A DNA stretch of 53,008 bases from an uncultured delta proteobacterium (GTDB lineage Bacteria > Myxococcota_A > Polyangia > Polyangiales > Ga0077539), in assembly GCA_903845045.1 (NCBI GenBank), contig CAIMWA010000560.1, forward strand, positions 1-53,008, in the 5' to 3' direction. The notes below the pieces were generated by a model. It saw nothing but the letters and a program-made list of their open reading frames with translations, was not told where the DNA came from and did no database searches. The position numbers and the translations under genes are program-made. Of this stretch, positions 16,309-25,851 are shown piece after piece (the stretch's first letter is position 1; the number at the start of each line of letters is the position of its first letter).

Positions 16309-17838
16309 TCAGACCGGAGGAACAATGTGGTGCTTGGCGGGCCGCGGGTCGTGCTTCGAGCGAAGCCGCGCGAAGCGACGCGACACCTCGGAGCGCAGGC
16401 TCGCGAAGGGGATCACGCCGTCGATGACGAGGTCGTTGGCGAGCTTGTAGAGGTCCACGTCCTCGCGGTACTCGGCGCGAAGCCGCTGCACGTAGGCGTC
16501 GCGGTCGGGCCCCGCGGGGACCTCCTGGATCTTGTTGAAATACACCGCGTTCACCGCGGCGCTCGGGCCCATGACGGCGATGGAAGCCGACGGCAGCGCG
16601 AGGCACGCGTCGGGCTCGAAGGCTGGCCCGCACATCGCGTAGAGCCCGGCGCCGTAGGCCTTGCGGACCACCACGGAGATCTTCGGCACCCTCGCCTCGC
16701 TCACCGCCGCGATCATCTTCGCGCCGGCGCGGATGATCCCTTCGCGCTCGACCTTGGTGCCGATCATGAAGCCCGGCACGTCGGCCAGGTACAGCAGCGG
16801 GATGTTGAAGGCGTCGCAGAGCCAGATGAAGCGCGCGGCCTTGTCGGCGCTGTCGACGAAGAGGACGCCGCCCTTGTACCAGGGCTGGTTCGCCACGATG
16901 CCGACGGGCTGGCCGTCGATGCGCGCGAAGGCCGTGATCATCTCCTGCGCGAAGAGCTTCTTCACCTCGACGAGGCTGTCGCGGTCCACGACCTCGCGCA
17001 GCAGGTGGAACATGTTGAACGGCTTGTTCTCGTCGGCGGGGATGATCTGCTCGAGGGTCTTGCCGCTCGCGTCCGGCGCCACGGGCTCGCCGATGGCCGG
17101 CATCTCGCCGTGGTTCTGCGGCATGTACGCGAAGTAGCGCTTGGCCCAGGCGATGGCGTCGTCCTCGGTCTTCACGAGCACGTCGCCGCAGCCCGAGACG
17201 CTGCAGTGCATCTTCGCGCCGCCCATCTCCTCGAGGGTCACCTTCTCGCCGATGACCATCTCCGCCATGCGCGGAGAGCCGAGGTACATCGCGGCGTTGC
17301 CCTCGACCATGACCACCACGTCGCAGAACGCGGGGATGTACGCGCCGCCCGCCGCGCTCGGCCCGAAGAGCAGGCAGATCTGCGGGATGTGCCCGGACAT
17401 CTGCACCTGGTTGTAGAAGATCCGCCCCGCGCCGCGGCGCCCCGGGAACATCTGGAGCTGGTCGGTGATGCGCGCCCCGGCGGAGTCGACGAGGTAGAAC
17501 ATCGGGCAGCGAAGGTCCCGCGCGACCTCTTGGATGCGCAGGATCTTCTCGACGGTGCGCCAGCCCCAGGAGCCGGCCTTGATCGTCGAGTCGTTCGCCA
17601 TGAGCGCCACCGTGCGGCCCGCGACGGTCGCGGTGCCGGTGATGACGCCGTCGGCGGCGAGCTCGGGGTCGAGGTTGTTCGCGAGCGCCGCGTCCTCTTG
17701 AAACGACTCCGCGTCGACGAGGCGCGCGATGCGCTCCCGGGCGAAGAGCTTCGCGTCCTTCGCGTTCTTCGCGTGGTACTTGTCGGCGCCGCCGCGTTCG
17801 ACGCGCGCGAGGGTCTCCTTGAGGCGTTGCTCGGACAT
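16309..17838 (-). CDS. Acyl-CoA carboxylase carboxyltransferase (beta) subunit
   Basis: A 509-residue carboxyltransferase that moves the carboxyl group from carboxybiotin to an acyl-CoA such as propionyl- or methylcrotonyl-CoA. The N-terminal crotonase-like half has FYLVDSAGARITDQ and the oxyanion region GPSAAGGAYIPAFCD. The C-terminal half has LYLADVPGFMIGTKVEREGIIR-type and RKAYGAGLYAMCGPAFEPD segments. Both are standard for this family, and length is typical. The Gly-rich oxyanion loops look intact. Substrate choice cannot be read with confidence. The partner biotin carboxylase/biotin carrier subunit is not in this window, so it must be encoded elsewhere. First gene of an operon with the small membrane protein and metB. 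Confidence 0.94.
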   Translation of the reverse strand: MSEQRLKETLARVERGGADKYHAKNAKDAKLFARERIARLVDAESFQEDAALANNLDPELAADGVITGTATVAGRTVALMANDSTIKAGSWGWRTVEKILRIQEVARDLRCPMFYLVDSAGARITDQLQMFPGRRGAGRIFYNQVQMSGHIPQICLLFGPSAAGGAYIPAFCDVVVMVEGNAAMYLGSPRMAEMVIGEKVTLEEMGGAKMHCSVSGCGDVLVKTEDDAIAWAKRYFAYMPQNHGEMPAIGEPVAPDASGKTLEQIIPADENKPFNMFHLLREVVDRDSLVEVKKLFAQEMITAFARIDGQPVGIVANQPWYKGGVLFVDSADKAARFIWLCDAFNIPLLYLADVPGFMIGTKVEREGIIRAGAKMIAAVSEARVPKISVVVRKAYGAGLYAMCGPAFEPDACLALPSASIAVMGPSAAVNAVYFNKIQEVPAGPDRDAYVQRLRAEYREDVDLYKLANDLVIDGVIPFASLRSEVSRRFARLRSKHDPRPAKHHIVPPV

Positions 17839-17885
17839 GCCGCTGCCCTACCGCAACCCTCGCGCGGCGGGCAAGCGGCGGGCGC

Positions 17886-20381
17886 TCAGAAGAGCTGCAC
17901 GGAGCGCGAGAAGGCGACGCTGAGGCCGATGGTGGCGTCCTGCCCGACGCCCCAGGTCTGGCCGCTGAGGCCGCGCGCGTAGACGTCGTAGCCGGCCACG
18001 AGGCGCATCGGCGCGAAGAGCGGAATCGACAGCCGCGCGGAGACACGCAGCGTCTGGTTGTTCGTCGCGCCGGGGTCGGCGAGCGTGTAGTCGGCGTTGA
18101 AGCTGCCCTCGATGTTGCGTCCGCGCACCGAGAAGAGCGTGCCCGTGCGCAGCGCGAGGGTGCCGACGATGGCGAACTCCGGCGACGAGCCGGTCACCGC
18201 CGCGGGCGCGAGCACCTCTTGCCAGTTCATTCCGGCGGTGACGTTCAGCGTGAGCCGGTCGAGGAGCTCGAAGCGGACGCCGAGCGTCGGACGCACGAGC
18301 AGGTGGTGGTAGTCCGGCGTGCGCGGCGTCGGCGGCTCGGTGAGCTCCGTCTCGAGGTACCCGAGGAACGTCGGGAGCGGGTGGAACCATCGGCGATGCC
18401 CGCGGAACCAGCGCCACGTGAGCGCCGTGTTGTACGTCGTGAGGTCGAGGTTCTTTTGGAAGTCCGTCGCCGTCGGCGTGGGGTTCGCCATCGTCGGCGC
18501 GTCGGTGTTGACGGCGCCGCCGAAGCGGACACGGAACTCGTTGTCCCACGTGTAGTACGGGTGGTCGGCGTCGGCGCGCACCGCGGTGTCGACGCGCACG
18601 GCGACGATCTGCGCGCGCGAGAGCTGCGGGTCCGTGTAGAGCAGCCCCGGCGTCGCGCCGGTGGGCACGAAGGGGTTGTTCGAGATCGACGTCGACGAGA
18701 AGCCGACGTCGAGGTTCCAGCGGAAGTTCCAGCGGGTGTGGTTCGCCGGGTCGCTCGGGGCCGTGGTGATGTCGCCGGTGCGCGGGATGCGCAGCCAGCC
18801 GAGGAGCACCTCCTGCGCGCTGTGCGCCCCGTACGGAGCGTACTCGACGCCGTCGCCGACGCCGCCCTCGCCGCCGGTCGCGATGAAGCCCGTGGTGACG
18901 ATGCGGTACTGCTGCGCCTCGTCGAGGTCGCGGCCGTTCACCGTGACGTGGCCGTGGTCGACGGTCACGCCGCGAAGCAGGAAGCGCTCGGCGCGGGAGC
19001 CCGTGGCGAGCGCCTTGAGCACCGTGCCGGTGATCCGCGCGACCCGCAGCGTGTCCTCGAAGGGCAGCGCGGCGGCGATGGAGAGCGGCGTGAGGTGGCC
19101 GTGCACCGGGAACAGCCCCGCCGGCGTGCGCACCGCCGCGCGGTTCACGATCGCGACGTCGGCCGAGGTCTCGTCCCGAAGCACGTCGAGGTAGAGGCTG
19201 GCGAAGGCTTCCTGCGAGAGGTCCGCCGCGAGACCGCCGCCAGGGAGCGGCTGCGCGTAGGAGCTGCAGAGCCACGCGTGCGTCGCATCGACGAAGCGGC
19301 TCACGCCCTCGGGAGCGGTGCCCGAGCGCGCCAGGCGTGCGACCCCGGTCGAGGCCGCATCGTAGACCACGACGTTGCCCGACCGCGGAGCGACCACGGG
19401 GATGCCCGCGCGCGCCGAGAGCACCGCGCCGACGCCGTCGGGGAGGTCCTGGACGGCGAACACGTCGGGCCCCTGGCCGGGGTCGAAGTGCGACGCGATG
19501 TCGAGCGCGTCGTCGAGGCCGCTGTGGGACCGCGGGTCCACCACCACGACGACGTGCGCCGCGCCGGCCGCGCGGGCCGCCGCCACCGCCGCCGGGATCG
19601 CGTCGGCGAGGGCATCGAGGGTCAGCCCCGCGGCGTTGTCGTGCGAGAGCCCGGCGAGCGCGCCCGGGTCCACCGTCGCGACGAAGCCCACGCGTCCGGA
19701 CGGCGAGTCGATGAGCACCGGCGGGTCGTCGGCGTCCTGCACGGCCTCGCAGAGCGCGCGGTGCGTCGCGTCGCAGTGCAGGTTCGAGAGCACGTGCTGG
19801 AGCCCACGCTCCCGAAGCGCCCGCAAACCCAGCAGCAGCACGTCGCGCTGCGCCGCGAGGTCGCGGTGGCCGAGCGCGAGGCCGCGCAGACCGCTCGCCT
19901 GCACGGCGGTCGCGAAGCCGGCCATGTCGTGCTCGAGCGTGAGGCGGGTCACGGCCGCGGGACCGAGGAGGTCGCCGGTGTCCAGCGCGAGCGTGTCCGG
20001 CTCCGCGGCGAACTGCGATGCCACCACCGCGAGCGCCGGCGGCGCAGGGCTGTCACCGCAGACGACGGGGCTGAACTGTCCCTGCACTCCCGACGAAAAC
20101 GCGACGCGAAACGCCGGCGGCGCCGGGGGCGGAGGCGGAGGGACGGGCGCTGCGGGCTGCGGGGCTGGGAGCGGTTCGGCCTGAGCCGCTGGAGCCACCG
20201 CCGCCGCGGGCGCCACCGGGTGCGCTGCGGGGCCCGTGACGCCGTGCGGGGCGGCCGGGTGCGGAGCCGCGGGGTGTGCCGGGGCCGGGGTCGGATGCGG
20301 CTGCGCGGACGTCGTCGCGCCCGCCAAGAGGAGCACCGCGGTGGCGGTCACGCCGGTGCGCTTGCGTCGGGGGAAGGTCAT
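17886..20381 (-). CDS. UshA/5'-nucleotidase-like protein with degenerate metal site fused to a predicted outer-membrane barrel
   Basis: An 831-residue exported protein. Signal peptide (1-26), then a Pro/Ala/His-rich linker (27-90). A calcineurin-like domain (about 91-350) follows, then a region matching the 5'-nucleotidase C-terminal domain (about 385-515; SADVAIVNRAAVRTP, LPFEDTLRVARITGTVLKAL, YRIVTTGFIATGGEGG). A roughly 275-residue beta-rich segment (about 555-831) has alternating aromatic strands and ends in Phe (FSRSVQLF), as outer-membrane barrels do. Key metal ligands look lost: the usual NDxHG is SSGVQG, and GNHE is GHRD. The GD of ALDTGDLLG and an Asn (SNLHCD) remain. It is therefore likely a non-enzymatic or altered surface protein. 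The start has a clear AGGAG eight bases upstream. No such fusion is familiar to me. Confidence 0.82.
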   Translation of the reverse strand: MTFPRRKRTGVTATAVLLLAGATTSAQPHPTPAPAHPAAPHPAAPHGVTGPAAHPVAPAAAVAPAAQAEPLPAPQPAAPVPPPPPPAPPAFRVAFSSGVQGQFSPVVCGDSPAPPALAVVASQFAAEPDTLALDTGDLLGPAAVTRLTLEHDMAGFATAVQASGLRGLALGHRDLAAQRDVLLLGLRALRERGLQHVLSNLHCDATHRALCEAVQDADDPPVLIDSPSGRVGFVATVDPGALAGLSHDNAAGLTLDALADAIPAAVAAARAAGAAHVVVVVDPRSHSGLDDALDIASHFDPGQGPDVFAVQDLPDGVGAVLSARAGIPVVAPRSGNVVVYDAASTGVARLARSGTAPEGVSRFVDATHAWLCSSYAQPLPGGGLAADLSQEAFASLYLDVLRDETSADVAIVNRAAVRTPAGLFPVHGHLTPLSIAAALPFEDTLRVARITGTVLKALATGSRAERFLLRGVTVDHGHVTVNGRDLDEAQQYRIVTTGFIATGGEGGVGDGVEYAPYGAHSAQEVLLGWLRIPRTGDITTAPSDPANHTRWNFRWNLDVGFSSTSISNNPFVPTGATPGLLYTDPQLSRAQIVAVRVDTAVRADADHPYYTWDNEFRVRFGGAVNTDAPTMANPTPTATDFQKNLDLTTYNTALTWRWFRGHRRWFHPLPTFLGYLETELTEPPTPRTPDYHHLLVRPTLGVRFELLDRLTLNVTAGMNWQEVLAPAAVTGSSPEFAIVGTLALRTGTLFSVRGRNIEGSFNADYTLADPGATNNQTLRVSARLSIPLFAPMRLVAGYDVYARGLSGQTWGVGQDATIGLSVAFSRSVQLF

Positions 20382-20439
20382 CGAAAATCTCCTATTTTCA
20401 GGGAGTAGAAGGTCGGATCGGGCGGCGGTGCGGATCGCG

Positions 20440-21240
<801 letters not shown>

Positions 21241-21269
21241 CGCGCCGTGGGGTACGCCGGTTCCAGCGC

Positions 21270-22451
21270 TCAATCAAGCCACGCGTCGCCGCGCCGGCCA
21301 CGGAGCTTCTGCGGGATGTACTCCTGCGTGATGTACCGGATGCCCTTCGAGGACAACGCCTCGATCTCGTACTTCTTTCCGGTCTTCTTCATCAGCGCCA
21401 GCTCCTCCTGCCAGCGCTTCGACTGGAACCACTCGTAGCGCATGATCTGGTCGATGCGCGAGCTGTCCTCGTCGGTGACCGCCATGGCGGTGATCTTTGG
21501 GATCGCGAAGCGCTCGATGTCCGAGCTCATGACGCCGAGGAACCGCGCCTTCGGCACGGCCATGCGCATCGACTCGTACGCGAGGTTGATGCTCCCCTGC
21601 TTGATCACCGAGTAGATGTAGAAGCCCCAGGGGTCGTTGTCGGTGACGACGTAGACCGGGAGCTTGAGCTCCTCGTGCATGCGCCGCAGCAAGCGTCGCG
21701 TGCCGCGGGCCGCCATGCCGCTCCCGTGCAGGAGCATGCACTTCGCGGTCTGCCAGTACCGGTCCTCGTTGAGGCGCGCCCACACGGCGCTCTTCTCGAT
21801 GAACAGCACGAACTCGGCCTCGGTGTTCACGAAGTCGAGGCGCCCGGGTTCGACGATGCTCGGAATGCTCCAGCCGCCGGAGCCCATGCGCCGCAGGTCG
21901 ATGGTGTCGCCGGTGTCGCGGATCGTCATCGGCCCCACCATGGACCCGCGGTTCTCGGCGCGCAGATGCAGCTCCTCGCGGAGCGCGTCGATGCTGACCT
22001 CGAGGTCCTCGATGATCGGGTCGCTCTCGGACTGGTCCTCGAAGGTGTTCTCCTTCGTGCCCGCCACGGAGTGCTTCGCCGCGTAGTAGATGTCGCGGAT
22101 CGAGGTGGTCGCGCCGGCCTCGATGAACTTCTTGCAGTGCTCCGCGATGAGGAACGTCTGCATGAAGAGCTTCGCCTGCTTCAGGTGGAAGAAGCTCCGC
22201 CCCTGCCGCGCGTCGCCGAGGCGGATGAGCCCTGCCTCCGCGTCGAAGCTCACGTTCGAAAGCGCGCGCACGGGGATGCTCAGCGACGGGTTCTTGCCGA
22301 GGCGCACCGCGGCCAGCGCCTCCATCGCGAGCATCTCGATCTTCTGCAGCGTCTTGCGGTCGCGCGCATCGAGGGCTCGGCCCTCCGGCGGCGCGTCGGC
22401 GAGGCCCGGGATCGAGGGCGTTCCGGTGGTCGTGGTCTTCTTCTTCGCCAT
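21270..22451 (-). CDS. top6A: DNA topoisomerase VI subunit A (Spo11 homologue)
   Basis: A 393-residue subunit that makes the transient double-strand break in the type IIB enzyme. The winged-helix catalytic domain carries TTSIRDIYYAAKH (115-127), with the active tyrosine in the YY pair (122-123). The Toprim domain has EFVLFIEKSAVWARL, with the metal-binding Glu, and VYVVTDNDPWGFYIYSVIKQG, with the paired acidic residues; later VMSSDIERFAIP. Length matches archaeal Top6A. All catalytic elements look intact. The N-terminus starts MAKKKTTTTG, a basic tail. It begins three bases after the top6B stop, so both subunits come from one mRNA. Topoisomerase VI is characteristic of archaea and plants and sporadic in bacteria. 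Confidence 0.95.
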   Translation of the reverse strand: MAKKKTTTTGTPSIPGLADAPPEGRALDARDRKTLQKIEMLAMEALAAVRLGKNPSLSIPVRALSNVSFDAEAGLIRLGDARQGRSFFHLKQAKLFMQTFLIAEHCKKFIEAGATTSIRDIYYAAKHSVAGTKENTFEDQSESDPIIEDLEVSIDALREELHLRAENRGSMVGPMTIRDTGDTIDLRRMGSGGWSIPSIVEPGRLDFVNTEAEFVLFIEKSAVWARLNEDRYWQTAKCMLLHGSGMAARGTRRLLRRMHEELKLPVYVVTDNDPWGFYIYSVIKQGSINLAYESMRMAVPKARFLGVMSSDIERFAIPKITAMAVTDEDSSRIDQIMRYEWFQSKRWQEELALMKKTGKKYEIEALSSKGIRYITQEYIPQKLRGRRGDAWLD

Positions 22452-22454
22452 CGG

Positions 22455-24443
22455 TCAGCTCCCCTTCTTCTTCTTCGCGGGCTTCGACGGGCCGTCCTCG
22501 AAGGGCGCGGCCTCGGCCTCGTCGGCGGGCGCCGGCGGCGGCGTCGAGGGACGCACCTCGGGCCCCGGCGGCGTCGCGTCGGCCTCGTCGACGGGCGCTC
22601 CCACGAGCGTGTCCGCGGCCGGCGCCGGGATGTTCACGTGGTTGGGCAGCGCGTTCGCGAAGTCCTCCCGCACCTTGCCTTCGGGCACGTTGGTGATCGC
22701 GTGGATCGATGCCGCGAGCTCGACGATGTACTTCTCGAACAGGCTCTTCCGCTGCGACTCCCAGCGCTCGGCCTGCTGCGCGCGCACCCAGGTGCCGAGC
22801 TTGCGACCGCACTCCATGAGCGCGAGGCGGATCTCGCGGACCACCTCGTCGTAGTGCGCGACGGCCTCCTTGGCCTCGCTGGTGAACGGCACCCAGACGC
22901 TCGCGAGGTGCACGAAGATCGCCAGCGGACCGACGGGCAGCTCGCCCTTGCGCTGCTGCAAGCCGTAGGACTTCCAGTCGACCTTGAGCACGGCCTCGTG
23001 GATGGCGCACGCCCGCGGCTGGTAGAGCAGCGGCACGCGGTTCGCGAAGCGCAGCACCTCGGCGGAGTCCTCCTTGGAGAGCGAGCCGCCGAAGGCGATG
23101 CCCGCCTCGACGACGAACGGGTTGCCCCGGTACACCGCCGGCGGCCGCGTGTGCGACGTGAAGAACTCGGCCTGGAAGCGCCGCTTGAGGCCCTCCATGA
23201 TGAGCCCCTCGCCCACCGGCACGACGCAGTTCGCCGGCGGCGGAAGGATTCGCACCTGCGACTTCGCGACGGCGTCGAAGAGGTGCTCCACCTGCGTCGG
23301 CGTGACGATGCGCGCGCGCACCGACGGCTCCATGCCCGCGCGGCGCACCACGAGCTCGGCGAGCGCCGGCGTGAAGCCCGACGCGTCCTCGAGCAGCGCG
23401 TCGCGGAGGCTCCGGTCGGACTTCGCCAGCGTCGCGGCGAAGCGCTTGATCGGCGGCATCGCGGCGTTCGAGGCCACCATCACGCCGTGCAGCGCCTCGA
23501 CCTTCGCCGCGTCCGCACGCTGCGCCTGGCCGTTCGGATCGATGCCCGCGCGCGCGCAGAGCTCGTCGGCGACGCCCGCGGTGACCCGCGAGAACTCCTC
23601 CATGAGCGTCATCTTGACGGTGCGCTTGCCCGACTCGTGAAGGATCTTCAGGAGCATGCCGAGCTCGACCCCGTGCGGGTGCGGCTTGATCTCCTGGGCC
23701 TCCGGCGGGAGCACGTCGCTCGCGCGGGGAAAGTGCACCGGCAGGCCCTTCGGCGGGCGGTACGTCAGCTCGAGGTGCGGGTTCGCGACGACGGTCTGCT
23801 CGAGATAGGCGTCCACCGACGTGCGGCCGCCGCGGTAGAGGCCCGTGAGCTCGATCTCGACCGACGTGCCGTGGTCCTTCTCCCACTCGGCGGTGTCGTT
23901 CTTGTCGTTGAGCACCTTCGGCTCGTTCTTGCGGCCGTCGATGCGCACGGCGACGCGCCACGCCGGGCGCCCCTTGCCGATCTTGCTGACGACGATGACC
24001 GGCTGGCCCGTGGTGAGCTGCCCGTACATGCCCGCGGCGCTGATGCCGATGCCCTGCTGTCCGCGCGACTGGCGCAGCCGGTGGAACTTCGACCCGTAAA
24101 GAAGCTTCGCGAAGATCTTGGGGATCTGCTCCTTCACGATGCCGGGGCCGTTGTCCTCGACGCGCACGCGATAGCGCCCGTCGGAGACCTCGTCGACGAC
24201 GACCAGCAGCGTCGGCAGGATCCCCGCCTCCTCGCACGCGTCGAGGGCGTTGTCGCAGGCCTCCTTGATCGTCGTGAGCAGGGCCTTGGCGGGGTTGTCG
24301 AAGCCCAGCAGGTGGCGGTTCTTCTGGAAGAACTCGCTCACCGAGATGTCGCGCTGCTTCGCGGCCATGGCCTCGGCGCTCGCGCGCCGCGTGGGCTTGG
24401 ACGCGTCGGGCTCGGGCTCGTGCGGGGCGGGTTCCGTCGTCAT
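22455..24443 (-). CDS. top6B: DNA topoisomerase VI subunit B (GHKL ATPase)
   Basis: A 662-residue ATP-gated subunit. The GHKL domain has [15 protein letters not shown] (E61, N65), VEDNGPGI (96-102) and [17 protein letters not shown] (about 126-142). A helix-two-turn-helix region follows (about 280-390), then the transducer domain with the ATP-contacting lysine region [18 protein letters not shown]. The last roughly 60 residues are a Pro/Ala/Asp/Glu-rich tail ending KPAKKKKGS, beyond the core found in archaeal proteins. All nucleotide-binding motifs look intact, implying an active enzyme with Top6A. The ATG at 24443 has AGGA about ten bases upstream; that site lies in one arm of a 9-bp inverted repeat (see 24449-24524). 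Confidence 0.95.
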   Translation of the reverse strand: MTTEPAPHEPEPDASKPTRRASAEAMAAKQRDISVSEFFQKNRHLLGFDNPAKALLTTIKEACDNALDACEEAGILPTLLVVVDEVSDGRYRVRVEDNGPGIVKEQIPKIFAKLLYGSKFHRLRQSRGQQGIGISAAGMYGQLTTGQPVIVVSKIGKGRPAWRVAVRIDGRKNEPKVLNDKNDTAEWEKDHGTSVEIELTGLYRGGRTSVDAYLEQTVVANPHLELTYRPPKGLPVHFPRASDVLPPEAQEIKPHPHGVELGMLLKILHESGKRTVKMTLMEEFSRVTAGVADELCARAGIDPNGQAQRADAAKVEALHGVMVASNAAMPPIKRFAATLAKSDRSLRDALLEDASGFTPALAELVVRRAGMEPSVRARIVTPTQVEHLFDAVAKSQVRILPPPANCVVPVGEGLIMEGLKRRFQAEFFTSHTRPPAVYRGNPFVVEAGIAFGGSLSKEDSAEVLRFANRVPLLYQPRACAIHEAVLKVDWKSYGLQQRKGELPVGPLAIFVHLASVWVPFTSEAKEAVAHYDEVVREIRLALMECGRKLGTWVRAQQAERWESQRKSLFEKYIVELAASIHAITNVPEGKVREDFANALPNHVNIPAPAADTLVGAPVDEADATPPGPEVRPSTPPPAPADEAEAAPFEDGPSKPAKKKKGS

Positions 24444-24448
24444 CGGTT

Positions 24449-24524
24449 GCTCGTCCTCGTGGGCGTTGGGGGGCCGCGCCGCGCCGTACGCCGCGCTCGC
24501 GGGGCGCCGGGGCTTAGGACGAGC
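24449..24524 (-). promoter_or_regulatory. Inverted repeat in the top6B leader that could occlude its ribosome-binding site
   Basis: On the minus strand, GCTCGTCCT (24524-24516) and AGGACGAGC (24457-24449) are perfect 9-base complements flanking 58 GC-rich bases. The 3' arm contains AGGA, the only Shine-Dalgarno candidate, and ends five bases before the top6B ATG. If the arms pair in the mRNA, the ribosome-binding site is hidden. The intervening bases could form further stems (for example around GGCGCC). Confidence 0.42.
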
Positions 24525-24567
24525 GCTGAACGCGCGTCAAGCATTTCGTCCCGCGGAAGGGGACGGA

Positions 24568-25734
24568 CTACGTCCGCGGGCTGCCGGCGAAGCGGAGCGG
24601 CAACTGCGGGGCCTCGTCGTTCTCGTCGGGCAGGAACTGCTTGCTGAGCCGCAGCCGCTGGCCCTGGTAGTGCGACCGCAGGCCGCGACCGTAGAGCGCG
24701 TCGGGCTGCTCGGTGTTGCGCAGCAGGATCACGCGGAAGAGGTGGTTCCCCTCGTCGACGTGGAACGGCACGTCGCGGCCGCGCACCTCGAGCACCACCG
24801 CGCAGGCCGCAGCGCCGCCGTCGTCGGGGGCGTCGTAGCCGAAGCCCGAGTCGAAGAAGCCCGCGTAGTGGGTGCGCACCTCGCCGGCGCCGGCGTCGAA
24901 GGGGACCATCTCGGCGCAGTATCCCGGCGGAAGCCGCACGAGCTCGCTCGACCGGAAGATGTAGAACTCGTCGGGCTCGAGCACCACGGGCTCGTTGGCG
25001 CGGTGAAAGATCCGGTCCCAGAAATGGCTGATGGGGTGCTTGCCGCGCAGGTCGATGGCGCCGGTGTTCCGCCGCGCGCGAAAGCCCAGCGTGCCGTTGC
25101 CCGAGAGGCTCACGGACATGAACACGCCGTTGTCGACGCGGACGCTCTCCGCGGGCATGGGCACGTGGTCCGAGGTCACGAGCACGGGCTCGCGGCGAAG
25201 GAGCGCGCGGGTGTCGTCGTCGTCGACGACGGGGTCGCCCACGACGAAGCGAAGCTGCGCGAGGCTGTCGCCCTCGCGGACGCGCACCGGGAAGGACCGC
25301 GGCACGACCTCGAGAAACAGCCTCCCGACGAAGCCCGCGGGGATCTCGTCGAAGCTCGTCCCGCACTCGGTGACGAGGCGGCAGAAGATGTCGAGGCGCC
25401 CGGTGCTGCTCTTGGGGTTGGCCCGCGCCCGCACCCCTTCGGGCAGCCGCACGGACTCCTGCAGAGGGAAGAGGTAGACGGCGTTGCGCTCGAGCACGAC
25501 GCCGTCGGCGCTCGCATCGACTGCGTAGATCCCGAAGCGCCGCAGCCGTGCGTCGACGCCGTCGCGCCCCGGAAGGAAGCTGCACTGCACCCGCGTGCCC
25601 GACGCGCCGAGGCGCAGGTCGAGGCTGTTCGGCTGCACCTGCGCGGCGTCGATGGGCGTGACCGCGGTCAACGTGCCCCCGGCGATGGCCTCGCGGATCC
25701 ACTGGCAAGGGAGCACACCACCACGTGCAGACAT
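24568..25734 (-). CDS. dcd: Two-domain dCTP deaminase (DCD)
   Basis: A 388-residue protein of the long 2'-deoxycytidine-5'-triphosphate deaminase family, in which two dUTPase/DCD-fold halves are joined in one chain. The reaction converts dCTP to dUTP, feeding thymidylate synthesis. N-terminal half: QPNSLDLRLG (34-43) and the substrate motif NPKSSTGRLDIF (106-117). C-terminal half: GFRARRNTGAIDL, ISHFWDRIF, DEFYIFRSSELVRLPPGYCAEMVPFD, HYAGFFDSGFGY, then YQGQRLRLSKQF near the end. The order matches the family well. ATG 25734 gives the family start MSARGGVLPCQWI. It lies 124 bases upstream of and co-directional with the topoisomerase VI genes, suggesting a DNA-precursor/DNA-topology neighbourhood. 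Confidence 0.92.
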   Translation of the reverse strand: MSARGGVLPCQWIREAIAGGTLTAVTPIDAAQVQPNSLDLRLGASGTRVQCSFLPGRDGVDARLRRFGIYAVDASADGVVLERNAVYLFPLQESVRLPEGVRARANPKSSTGRLDIFCRLVTECGTSFDEIPAGFVGRLFLEVVPRSFPVRVREGDSLAQLRFVVGDPVVDDDDTRALLRREPVLVTSDHVPMPAESVRVDNGVFMSVSLSGNGTLGFRARRNTGAIDLRGKHPISHFWDRIFHRANEPVVLEPDEFYIFRSSELVRLPPGYCAEMVPFDAGAGEVRTHYAGFFDSGFGYDAPDDGGAAACAVVLEVRGRDVPFHVDEGNHLFRVILLRNTEQPDALYGRGLRSHYQGQRLRLSKQFLPDENDEAPQLPLRFAGSPRT

Positions 25735-25820
25735 GGTCGGCAGCGTTCCACGTCCCCGGTGCGAAGCGAGAGTTTCGTACACGCCCGGCGCCCTCGGAAT
25801 CGCCGTTCCCGCCCGCGGGT

Positions 25821-25847
25821 GGAGGGGCTATAACCCGCCGCCCCTCC
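25821..25847. promoter_or_regulatory. 8-bp stem hairpin containing a TATAAC -10-like box, just before the sulfatase gene
   Basis: GGAGGGGC (25821-25828) and GCCCCTCC (25840-25847) form a perfect 8-bp stem with an 11-base loop whose first six bases are TATAAC (25829-25834), a good -10 match. The ATG follows four bases after the stem. If transcription starts about seven bases past TATAAC, only the 3' arm is in the mRNA. If it starts further upstream, the hairpin would hide the only GGAGG. Confidence 0.38.
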
Positions 25848-25851
25848 TTCG

